A DNA stretch of 64,000 nucleotides from Inquilinus sp. Marseille-Q2685 (GTDB lineage: Bacteria; Pseudomonadota; Alphaproteobacteria; DSM-16000; Inquilinaceae). The position numbers and the translations under genes are program-made. The DNA is taken from the NCBI RefSeq assembly GCF_916619195.1, contig NZ_CAKAKL010000010.1, positions 1 to 64,000 of the forward strand, given 5' to 3'. Below are positions 34,558-42,341 of this stretch, in pieces; within the stretch, counting starts at the first letter, position 1, and each line of letters opens with the position of its first letter. The notes beneath the pieces were generated by a model. It worked only from the letters and a program-made list of their open reading frames with translations. It ran no database searches and was not told where the DNA came from.

Positions 34558-35526
34558 ATGAGCGAGGTAACCTTCTCCGTCAGCGAGCGTGCGTTCACCG
34601 CGGTCTTCAACAAGATCTATCCCTCGGTGCAACTGCCCTTCGACGGGTCGAACACCGTGGCCGGGATCATATGGTATGGCGTCGACGGCGCGATCCACAT
34701 CGAGGGCGCCGGCGAGATCCGGTTCGAGGACGGCAACACCTTCCTCCTCAAAGAACTCAAGATCGGCTGGGACAAGCTGATCCTACGCCTGGGAATCGAC
34801 ATCCCGGAGCTGACCATCGGCGGCTTCTGCCTGATCCGGGCGCCGCGGGGCACCCCGTTCATCGGCGGGCACTGCATCGTGCCGTTTCCCAAGATCTCGC
34901 TGTTCACGGCCAAACCCGACATCGGCCCGCTGACACTGAACCTGAACGCGATCGTCGCCTATCTCATTACCGAGATCAGCGGCCGCTTCTCCATCGGCAT
35001 CCGCAAGGACGGCGACTTCCAGAAGATCTACGCCGATCCGCAGGCCGTCGATGTCGACCCGATCTCGATCAGCGACACCTTCGGCAAGCTGCCGACCATC
35101 GTTCAGGCCGGCGTCGCCGCGGCCAGTGCACAAATGCTGGCCCTGGTGCCGGCCGCCTGGATGGCCGACGTCATCCTGTCTCTGCTGGGCGCGCCGACGG
35201 TGACAGCCTATCTGCTCGATTTGCTCGACATCCATGACGACATGGAGGAGTGGCTGATGGACGTCCTCCATGTCAGCATTGGCCTCGACAACCTGCTGTA
35301 TCAGGTGATCTTTGCATCGATGCTGGAGCGGACCGAGCTCTTCAAGATCGAGGATCCCTATCCTTTCGTGCCGGCGATGAAGCTCGACACAGCGGATTTC
35401 GGCGGCTTTCCTGTCGTCCCGGCGACACCCGACTTCATGATGCCGGAGGTTGCGGCCGCGATCCTGAATCCTTCGGTGCAGTTCGAGGCCGGCGTCATGA
35501 CCGTCCGGTTCGATTTCGGAGGCTGA
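34558..35526 (+). CDS. Unknown protein, second gene of the cassette
   Basis: 322 residues, start ATG 34558 with AAGGGAGG 6 bases upstream. The first half alternates short beta strands (GIIWYGVDGAIHIEGAGEIRF; KIGWDKLILRLGIDIPELTI). The second half has hydrophobic helices (AAASAQMLALVPAAWMADVI; VTAYLLDLLDIHDDMEEWLM; LLYQVIFASMLERTELF). There is no signal peptide. The pattern of amphipathic strands wrapping long hydrophobic helices would suit a lipid-binding protein (TULIP/P47-like is one possibility), but I cannot show this from sequence alone. Tight spacing on both sides indicates an operon with its neighbours. Confidence 0.8.
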   Translation: MSEVTFSVSERAFTAVFNKIYPSVQLPFDGSNTVAGIIWYGVDGAIHIEGAGEIRFEDGNTFLLKELKIGWDKLILRLGIDIPELTIGGFCLIRAPRGTPFIGGHCIVPFPKISLFTAKPDIGPLTLNLNAIVAYLITEISGRFSIGIRKDGDFQKIYADPQAVDVDPISISDTFGKLPTIVQAGVAAASAQMLALVPAAWMADVILSLLGAPTVTAYLLDLLDIHDDMEEWLMDVLHVSIGLDNLLYQVIFASMLERTELFKIEDPYPFVPAMKLDTADFGGFPVVPATPDFMMPEVAAAILNPSVQFEAGVMTVRFDFGG

Positions 35527-35531
35527 AGACC

Positions 35532-36251
35532 ATGCGCAACATCCTCTCTTCGGCCTTCACGGTGGTCGATCTGGATTCGGCCGCACTCGCCGGCACGGCG
35601 ACGGTCGCCCATCCTCTCCACGATGTCGGGGATCTCTGGCTTTCGGTGCATGAGGACGGGCGCGAGGCGTTGCCGGCGGCCATCATCAGCGTTCGCGACG
35701 ACGAGGGGCCGATGCAGGTCTCGCTGGACCTTGCGGCCGAGCCGGCCGACTGCTCCGGCCGGGTCCGGCCTGGGCAGGCGCTGCACGTGGTCCGCAAAGG
35801 TGGCTATCTCTGCCTCGGGTCGAGCACGGAAGGTAGAGGCCGCTTCGCCACGCTCCAGAACGGCCAGAAGCCGAACCTGCCATGGGATTCCCGCAGCCTC
35901 GGCCCCGGCGATCTCTTCGCCTTCGTGGCAATGCGGCCCGGAACCTATGCGTTGGCGAACCGGATCGACGACGCCGCCTGCACCGTGACCGTGATCTATC
36001 CCGATCCACGGCGCAACAAGATGCGCTCGCCGCAGCCTCCGAAACCCATCCGCATCCGGTCGTCGAAGCTGGCGGGCCACAAGACCATCGCGATGAAACC
36101 CGGCCAGGGTATGGTGGTGGAGGTCGAAACGGCGGCAAGATTCACCTTGGATCTGCAGGCCGCCGACGACGGCCCTCCCGATCTCGCCGCATGGCGCCGC
36201 GCCCAGTCCCGGACGATCTGGCCGCGCACGCAGAGCCAGCGCAACGCCTGA
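35532..36251 (+). CDS. Unknown protein, third gene of the cassette
   Basis: 239 residues, ATG 35532, 5 bases after the previous stop. It looks like two beta-sandwich-like parts: an N-terminal half (SAFTVVDLDSAALAGTATVA; HDVGDLWLSVHEDGREALPA) and a C-terminal half after residue ~120 (GDLFAFVAMRPGTYALANRI; ACTVTVIYPDPRRN), ending in a basic tail. No catalytic motif or signal peptide. Family not recognised. Same lower-GC composition as the two genes before it, consistent with co-inheritance. It ends 39 bases before the convergent SDR stop codon. Confidence 0.78.
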   Translation: MRNILSSAFTVVDLDSAALAGTATVAHPLHDVGDLWLSVHEDGREALPAAIISVRDDEGPMQVSLDLAAEPADCSGRVRPGQALHVVRKGGYLCLGSSTEGRGRFATLQNGQKPNLPWDSRSLGPGDLFAFVAMRPGTYALANRIDDAACTVTVIYPDPRRNKMRSPQPPKPIRIRSSKLAGHKTIAMKPGQGMVVEVETAARFTLDLQAADDGPPDLAAWRRAQSRTIWPRTQSQRNA

Positions 36252-36290
36252 CGTCGCGGGCCTCACCGCCAGCACGGATGCGATGCGTCG

Positions 36291-37088
36291 CTACAGCGCC
36301 GCCGGGGCGTCGATCTCGAAGCGCAGGAAGCGGTCGATGAAGGCCGCCCGGACCGGGCGCGGGGCCAGCCGGCCCAGGCGGATCAGCCAGACCAGCGGCC
36401 AGGGGAAGGCGACCATGGCGCGGCCGCGCGCGGCGCCGGCGGCAATGTGCCCGGCCGCGCGCTCGGCGCTCCACTGGAACGGCCGGGCGCCGCGGTAGCG
36501 GTCGCTCATCCCGGTGGCGATGAAGCCGGGGCAGGCGATGGTGACGCGGATGCCGTCCGGCCGCAGCCAGGCCAGCAGCGCCTCGCCCCAGGCCATCAGC
36601 CCGGCCTTGGAGGCGGAATAGGCCGGCTGGTCGGCCAGCGGCATCAGCGCCGCCAGCGACGAGACCAGGACGATGCGGCCGAAGCGGCGGGCGCGCATCG
36701 GCTCGATCAGCGGCGACACCGTGGCGATCGCGCCTTCCAGGTTGATGCGCAGCTGCGCCGTGACCAGATCCTCCGGTTCGCAGCCGCGGCCCGGGGCCAG
36801 ACCGGCCTCGACACCGGCATTGGCAATCACCACCGCCACCGGATGGCGGGCGTCGAAGCCGCGCAGGAAATCGCCCAGCCGGGCGCCGTCGCGCACATCG
36901 ATCTCCGCCGTCTCCACCACCGCGCCGCGGCGCCGGCAGGATTCGGCGACCCCGGCCAGGCGGGCGGGGTTGCGGCCGATCAGGGCCAGCGCCACGCCCG
37001 GCGCCGCGTAGTGCCGGGCCAGCGCCGCGCCGAGACCGTGCGACGCCCCGGTCACGACAACCGCCGTCGCCTGGGCCGTCACGCTCAT
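36291..37088 (-). CDS. Short-chain dehydrogenase/reductase coupled to kpsS
   Basis: 265 residues, classical SDR: cofactor motif TGASHGLG (13-20), NAG motif VIANAG, catalytic Ser143/144, Tyr157 and Lys161 (YSASK). There is a C-terminal hydrophobic stretch (FPWPLVWLIRLGRLAPRP) that may bind membrane or lipid. Its ATG overlaps the kpsS stop (ATGA), so the two are translationally coupled. It resembles SDRs acting on lipophilic ketones. Near the PKS-oxoamine synthase pair, a 3-keto-sphinganine-reductase-like role is an attractive inference; a nucleotide-sugar or other ketone substrate is the alternative. Confidence 0.88.
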   Translation of the reverse strand: MSVTAQATAVVVTGASHGLGAALARHYAAPGVALALIGRNPARLAGVAESCRRRGAVVETAEIDVRDGARLGDFLRGFDARHPVAVVIANAGVEAGLAPGRGCEPEDLVTAQLRINLEGAIATVSPLIEPMRARRFGRIVLVSSLAALMPLADQPAYSASKAGLMAWGEALLAWLRPDGIRVTIACPGFIATGMSDRYRGARPFQWSAERAAGHIAAGAARGRAMVAFPWPLVWLIRLGRLAPRPVRAAFIDRFLRFEIDAPAAL

Positions 37089-38470
37089 TCCCCGGCCTGC
37101 GCCCAGGCCGCAGCCTCGCGCAGCGGCCGCACCTCGCCGTCGAGGATGCGGCGGCGGGCGCCGTCGACCGCGAGGTCGATGCCCTGCAGCGAGAAGAAGC
37201 TGCCGCGGATCTGGGTCCGCGCCACCACGACGCGGCGGAACGCCTCCAGCAGGTCCGGCCGCGGCGGCTGCCCCTCGGCCCAGAAACGGTCGAGGCCGCC
37301 CTGGAAGCTGAGGCCCGGCAGGTCGAACACGGCGGTGCCCAACGTCTGCAGCGGCCGGCCGCGCTCGAGCGCGAACAGGCCGACGGTGGAGTTGACCACG
37401 ACCACGCCGATGGCGCCGTCGACCAGTTGCTGCAAGTCGCCGCCGTCGATGAAGTCGACCCGGCCGGCGACGCCGTGCCGCGCCGCCAGCGCCTCGATCC
37501 GCCGCTGCTTGGCGACCGGGCGGAAGTCCAGCGGGTGCAGCTTCACCACCAGCCGGGTGCCGGGGTCGGCGCTGCGGGCGAAGGAGGCGATCACCTCCTC
37601 CGCCGCCTCGACCGTGTCGCGGAAGGGCGAATGGGTGCGGATCTGGAAATCGGTGTCGAGCTGCAGCGGGTGCAGGTAGTAGCGCCCGGCCTGCCCGGCC
37701 AGGCCCTGCATCACCCGGCGCGCCCGCCGCCTGGCCCAGGGGGCGCGGAGGAAGCGGCCCACCCAGCCGGCATATTCCACCAGCGGGTGGTCGAGGGCGT
37801 GGTGGCGGTAATGCGGGAAGGCCGGCATCAGCGCCACCAGCCCGGCCGTCCACAGCACGTCCCACACCGCCCGGTGCAGGAAGTAGGACGGCACCGGTGC
37901 CGGCGGCGGCGGCGGTTCGACGCCCCGCGCCAGGGCCAGGAACGCGGCCGGGCTGCGCGGCAGGTCGGAATGACCGTTGACGCCCCAGGCCTCGCAGGTG
38001 ACCCAGCCGGGGCGCAGATAGCCCTCCTCGAACAGGTGCAGCCTGAGGCCGCGGCGGCGGGCGAGGTCAACCGCCACCCTGTGATGCGGCCGGCAGTCGC
38101 CGAACAGCACCAGGTCGGTGACGCGCTCGCGGTCGAGGATGTCCGCGACGAAGCCGCGCCAGTCCTCGAACCGGCCGCGGAAGGCGATGGCCGGCCGGCG
38201 CCAGAACACCACGTCGCCGCCGCAGATGTTGATCTTGACGATGCGGGCGCCCTCGGCCTCCAGCGCCGCCGCCAGGCGGCGCTGGAACGGCGTCGCCGCC
38301 CCCTGCAGGACCAGCACGACGCGCTGACGTCCGGTGCCGGACGGCGCCGGGATCGCCCGCGCCGCAGCCGGCTGTGGGGAGGCCGGCTGCGGCGGGACGG
38401 GCCGCGGCGGGGCCAGCGCACCGGCCAGCCGCGCCGCAGCGGCAAACGGGCGCTGGGGTCGCCCGTTCAC
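37085..38470 (-). CDS. kpsS: Capsule polysaccharide modification/export protein, KpsS-like
   Basis: 461 residues. A Pro/Ala-rich N-terminus is followed by the Capsule_synth (KpsS/LipB) domain: VVLVLQGAATPFQRRLAAALE, KINICGGDVVFW, VTDLVLFGDCRPHHRVAVDLA, LHLFEEGYLRPGWVTCEAWG and HPLQLDTDFQIRTHSPF, then LVVKLHPLD and 'VVVVNSTVGLFALERGRPLQTLGTAVFDLPGL'. In group 2 capsules KpsS adds the first beta-Kdo onto the lipid anchor. The start is GTG 38470 (GGGAG 6 bases upstream). No KpsC partner is present in this window. Confidence 0.88.
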   Translation of the reverse strand: MNGRPQRPFAAAARLAGALAPPRPVPPQPASPQPAAARAIPAPSGTGRQRVVLVLQGAATPFQRRLAAALEAEGARIVKINICGGDVVFWRRPAIAFRGRFEDWRGFVADILDRERVTDLVLFGDCRPHHRVAVDLARRRGLRLHLFEEGYLRPGWVTCEAWGVNGHSDLPRSPAAFLALARGVEPPPPPAPVPSYFLHRAVWDVLWTAGLVALMPAFPHYRHHALDHPLVEYAGWVGRFLRAPWARRRARRVMQGLAGQAGRYYLHPLQLDTDFQIRTHSPFRDTVEAAEEVIASFARSADPGTRLVVKLHPLDFRPVAKQRRIEALAARHGVAGRVDFIDGGDLQQLVDGAIGVVVVNSTVGLFALERGRPLQTLGTAVFDLPGLSFQGGLDRFWAEGQPPRPDLLEAFRRVVVARTQIRGSFFSLQGIDLAVDGARRRILDGEVRPLREAAAWAQAGE

Positions 38471-38481
38471 GCTCGTCTCCC

Positions 38482-40803
38482 TCAGAAGGGGATGCGGGCG
38501 TAGACGTCGCCCGACACCGGCCACAGCGCGTCGTCGAAGGACACCGACTGCGCCACCGGGAAGGCCTCGAACAGGTCGCGGCCGTCATAGCGCAGCGGCT
38601 GCCAGGTCTCGTCGATCCAGGTGATCACGTCCTCCCACGGCGTCTCCAGGCTGCGGTCGCGGCAGAAGGCGATCACGCCCGGCTTGCCGACGCCGGAGTA
38701 GAAGTCGCGGATGCGGTGGTCGATCCGGTTCTCCGGATCGTCGACGTCGAGCAGCAGCCGGCCGCCTTCATAGGTGCCGAACCAGCCGCAGGGCACGCCG
38801 TAGGTCTCGGCGATCACCATCCCGTGCAGGCTGGTCGAGATGATCCGCTTGCACGACACGATCTCCTCCACCTTCGCGGCGAAGGCGTCGACCTTCGGCG
38901 CGGTGTAGGTGTTGATCAGCCGGATCGAGCCCGCCAGGCTGGGCGGGATGTTGTAGCGCTTCAGCGCCTCCTTCACCCCCGACTGCGGGTCCATCGAAGC
39001 CAGCTCGGAGATGTGCAGGATCACGCCGAGCTCATGCGTCTTCTTGACGTGCTTCATCGGCATGATGCGCGGCAGGAACCAGACCGGGTCGCCGAACACG
39101 TCGGGCACCTTGATGCCCTGGCCGCGCAGCACCGCCTGGGTCTTGCGGCCGCGCACGCCGTGCACGACGAAATCGGTGTTCTGCGGCCGGATGTACTGCC
39201 GGATCGAGCGGTCGACCGGGTTCAGCGTCGCATCCATGCCGGTGCCCCAGAAGTGCAGCACGCCGTTCTTCTGGGCATGGCCGATGGTGCCGACCGCGAC
39301 CATCCGCTCCGACGCGTCGTCGAAGGCGGCGCGGCGCACCGGCAGGCCGGCGATGGCGGCGACCACCACGGCGCTGAGCGCGTCGCCGAGATTGGCGTGC
39401 GGATGCTCGCTGGTGGTGGCGACCCAGGACAGCGGAACCGACAGCCGCTTGGCGTTGAAGCGCAGCAGCGTCTCCAGCCGGTCGCGCGACACCGCATCGG
39501 TCTTGGCCACCGCCGGGGCGGCGACCGGGGTCGGGGCGGCCTCGACGACGGGTTCGGGCGCACGGGCGATGGCGGCGGAGCCGGCGGTCATCGGCGGGGC
39601 GGACGCGGAGGCAACGGCCGCGGCGGGCTTGGCCGGGGCGGGTGTCGAGGGTACGGTCATATCGGAAACAACCTTCAGGGCCGGGGCCGGCTTGGCGGGG
39701 GCGGCCGGAGCCGGAGCCGCGGCTTCGGCCTTGCCCCCGGCCGAGCGGGCCAGGGCGACGCGCTTGCGGTCCTCACGGCGCAGCTCGTCCACGGAATGCT
39801 GCAGCACCAGGCCGGTCAGCACCGGGTGGTCCCAGACGGTCTTGCCGGCCGGCGCCGTCAGCGGCTTGGCATCAAGAGGGAAGGCGTTGATCAGCGCATC
39901 CTCGTCGATCGATACCGGCTCCCAGACATCGTCGATGGTGTCGATCACGTCCTGCCAGTCGGTGGCGATGCCGCGCGGCTGGCTGTAGCTCCAGATCTTC
40001 TGCTTGCCGATGCCGGTGTAGAGGTCGACGATCCGCAGGTCGGTCGTGCCCTCGGGATTGAGCTCCGTCAGCGTCAGCCCGGGCTCGTCGCCCTGCGGCG
40101 AGAAGTACAGGCAGGGGATGCCGTAGCTTTCGGCGATCACCATGCCGTGCAGGCTGGTCGACACGATCCGCTTGCAGGCCAGGATCTCGTCGACCTTGTC
40201 CTTGAGCCCGCCGATGCCGATGGGCGTCACCGTGCTGATCAGGTGCACCTTGCCGGCGAACTCGGCCGGCACCTCGAAGCGCTTGTAGTCGGCGCGCGGA
40301 TTCGCCTGGGCGAAGGACCGGTCCGCCAGCTCGGACAGGTGCAGGATGACGCCGACATCCCACTTCTTCTCGACCTTCGGCTTGTAGAAGCGCGGCAGCA
40401 GCCAGACCGGGTCGCCATAGACGCCGCCCTTGGCCTTGCCGCCCAGCAGCTTGGCCGAGACCGGGCCGCGGCTGGCCGGCACGTGGAAGGTGGAATCGGG
40501 CGGCACGGTGAAGGGCAGCCGCTCCGGCATCGGCGCCGAGGGATTCTTCCAGCCCGAGCAGCCGGTGCCCCAGAACCAGACCTCGCCGCCCTCGAACCCA
40601 TGGCCGATCGTGCCGACGGCGGCCATGCGCACGGATTTCGACCTGGTCGGGACGCGGGCGATGTCCAGCCCGGACAGCAGGGCCACCATGACCGGACTGA
40701 GCGCATCGCCGAAGTTCAGATAGTCCATCTCCTTGGTCGAGCCGGCCCAGGAGAGCGGGATCTGTCCCGCGTCGCGCGTGGCCCGCAACAAGCTGTTCAT
40801 CAT
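38482..40803 (-). CDS. Double-domain polysaccharide pyruvyltransferase-like protein
   Basis: 773 residues carrying two full copies of a polysaccharide pyruvyltransferase-like domain. Each has a NFGDALSPVMVALLSG/NLGDALSAVVVAAIAG start, a GTIGH/FWGTG segment, a GDPVWLLPR/GDPVWFLPR segment and the diagnostic STSLHGMVIAE near its end. The copies are separated by about 90 residues of Ala/Pro-rich linker (PAPAAPAKPAPAL... PTPVAAPAVAKTD). Such enzymes attach pyruvate ketals to sugars, though some members are glycosyltransferase-like. It lies 11 bases upstream of kpsS on the same strand. Confidence 0.88.
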   Translation of the reverse strand: MMNSLLRATRDAGQIPLSWAGSTKEMDYLNFGDALSPVMVALLSGLDIARVPTRSKSVRMAAVGTIGHGFEGGEVWFWGTGCSGWKNPSAPMPERLPFTVPPDSTFHVPASRGPVSAKLLGGKAKGGVYGDPVWLLPRFYKPKVEKKWDVGVILHLSELADRSFAQANPRADYKRFEVPAEFAGKVHLISTVTPIGIGGLKDKVDEILACKRIVSTSLHGMVIAESYGIPCLYFSPQGDEPGLTLTELNPEGTTDLRIVDLYTGIGKQKIWSYSQPRGIATDWQDVIDTIDDVWEPVSIDEDALINAFPLDAKPLTAPAGKTVWDHPVLTGLVLQHSVDELRREDRKRVALARSAGGKAEAAAPAPAAPAKPAPALKVVSDMTVPSTPAPAKPAAAVASASAPPMTAGSAAIARAPEPVVEAAPTPVAAPAVAKTDAVSRDRLETLLRFNAKRLSVPLSWVATTSEHPHANLGDALSAVVVAAIAGLPVRRAAFDDASERMVAVGTIGHAQKNGVLHFWGTGMDATLNPVDRSIRQYIRPQNTDFVVHGVRGRKTQAVLRGQGIKVPDVFGDPVWFLPRIMPMKHVKKTHELGVILHISELASMDPQSGVKEALKRYNIPPSLAGSIRLINTYTAPKVDAFAAKVEEIVSCKRIISTSLHGMVIAETYGVPCGWFGTYEGGRLLLDVDDPENRIDHRIRDFYSGVGKPGVIAFCRDRSLETPWEDVITWIDETWQPLRYDGRDLFEAFPVAQSVSFDDALWPVSGDVYARIPF

Positions 40804-40858
40804 GCGTCTCGTCCACTTCGATAGGGTCGGTTTCGGGTCGCCGGACCGGGGTGCCGCA

Positions 40859-41995
40859 TCAGGCCCGGTCCGCCAGGGGCCGCCGCAGCAGCGCCGCCAT
40901 GCGCTGCAGCGGCCCGGCCGCCGGCCGGCGTTCGGCGGCGGCGGGCCGGATCACCGTCTGCGGCCGGTGCTGCAGCGGGATCTGCCGCAGCACCGGATGC
41001 TCGAACACGGTCTCGCCGCGCCCCGGCCGCAGCGGGTTCAGGTCGAGCGGGAAGGCTTCCTGGAGCGGCGCCGTGTCGAAATCGGGCCGCTGCCAGGCCG
41101 TGTCGATCGCCGCCATCAGCGCCGCCCAGTCGGTGCGCTCGCGGCGCGGCTGGCCGTAGATCGGCAGGCTGGTGCGGCCGAGGCCGCGATAGAGGTCGAC
41201 GATGCGGAGGTCGAGCGTGCCGTCAGGGTCGAGCTCGGCCGTGTGCAGCCCGCGCGGCGCCCGCGGCGAGAAGTACAGGCAGGGGATGCCGTAGCTTTCG
41301 GCGAAGACCATGCCGTGCAGGCTGGTCGACACGATCCGCTCGCATTCCAGGATCTCGTCCAGCCGGGCCCGCATCCCGTCCAGGCCGATCGGCGTCACCG
41401 TGTGGATCAGCCTGACGTCGCCGGCCAGCTCCGCCGGCACCTGGTAGCGGATGTGCTCCGCCTTCGGCCGGACCTCGAAGGAGCGGTCCTGCAGATCGGC
41501 CAGATGGATGATGACGCCGAGCTTCCACTTCTTGCGGCGCGGCCCGGGGTAGAATTGCGGCAGCAGCCAGACCGGGTCGCCGTAGACCGCCGGCCCCACC
41601 GCGTTCTCCTCGCCCAGGATCCGGCGCGACACCGGCCCGCGGGTCGCGGCGATGTGCAGGCGGGTGCCGGGCAGCGGCGCCACCGGGACGCGCTGATCGG
41701 CCGGGGCCGAGGGGTTGCGCCAGCGCGAGCTGCCGGTGCCCCAGACCACGACCTCGCCCTCCTTCAGGCTGTGGCCGATGGTGCCGACCGCGGCCATGCG
41801 CAGGCGCCGCGATTCATGCGCGACATGTTCGACCGGCAGGCCCGACAGCAGCGACACCATCACCGCGCTGAGCGCGTCGCCGAGATTGACATAGTCCTGC
41901 TCGCGCGTCGCCGCCACCCAGGTCAGCGGCACGATCTGCCGCTGCCTGACCGAGGCGGCCAAAGCGCGAATGGTCTCGTTGCCCGGCACGGCCAT
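40859..41995 (-). CDS. Polysaccharide pyruvyltransferase-family protein
   Basis: 378 residues, single domain, clearly paralogous to the N-terminal domain of the next gene (VNLGDALSAVMVSLLSGLP; GTIGHSLKEGEVVVWGTGSSRWRNPSAP; YGDPVWLLPQFY; RIVSTSLHGMVFAESYGIPCLYFSP). The ATG at 41995 has GGAAA five bases upstream, and the longer in-frame start is not supported. It probably modifies sugars of the exported polysaccharide with pyruvate. First gene of the minus-strand run PPT, double PPT, kpsS, SDR. Confidence 0.88.
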   Translation of the reverse strand: MAVPGNETIRALAASVRQRQIVPLTWVAATREQDYVNLGDALSAVMVSLLSGLPVEHVAHESRRLRMAAVGTIGHSLKEGEVVVWGTGSSRWRNPSAPADQRVPVAPLPGTRLHIAATRGPVSRRILGEENAVGPAVYGDPVWLLPQFYPGPRRKKWKLGVIIHLADLQDRSFEVRPKAEHIRYQVPAELAGDVRLIHTVTPIGLDGMRARLDEILECERIVSTSLHGMVFAESYGIPCLYFSPRAPRGLHTAELDPDGTLDLRIVDLYRGLGRTSLPIYGQPRRERTDWAALMAAIDTAWQRPDFDTAPLQEAFPLDLNPLRPGRGETVFEHPVLRQIPLQHRPQTVIRPAAAERRPAAGPLQRMAALLRRPLADRA

Positions 41996-42341
41996 CGGGT
42001 TTCCATGATTCCAGTTTCGACCCAAAGGTTTTAAGCCGGAATCGTCGCCGCTGTCATGCGTTTTGCGGTGCGAAATCGCAGTGCGAAGCAAAAATCTGCA
42101 TCTGTCTGCCTCGGAAGCACCTTTTGGTTTGGGTATAGAATCCGTTTTCAGATCAATATGATGTGCCGAGCAAACCTGAAACCGGCTTTTTCCGGGGCCC
42201 CCGGCGGATCCCGCGAATCACTCCCGCCAAGCAAAATCTATGAAAACTTCTCGTGCGACATCCGGCCGCTTCGCCGCAGCGACGGTTTCGACCATTCTGG
42301 CCGCGGGGGAGCCACGTCCGACAAGCAATCAGAGGCACTGC
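41996..42341. promoter_or_regulatory. Divergent promoter region, pyruvyltransferase / secreted protein
   Basis: 346 bases, AT-enriched between 42010 and 42180. Features seen: direct GTGCGAA repeats at 42068-42074 and 42081-42087 (13-base period), AT-rich GCAAAAATCTGC, and a GCAAACCTGAAACC motif near 42171 like those in the other divergent promoters of the locus. No gene is supported; the upstream extension of the secreted-protein frame to 42240 precedes its signal peptide and is rejected. Confidence 0.35.

Noticed and set aside
41996-42091. Longer N-terminus for the single pyruvyltransferase gene (start at 42091)
   Set aside because: The added residues are not family-like, cover the AT-rich promoter region, and the ATG at 41995 has its own ribosome-binding site.
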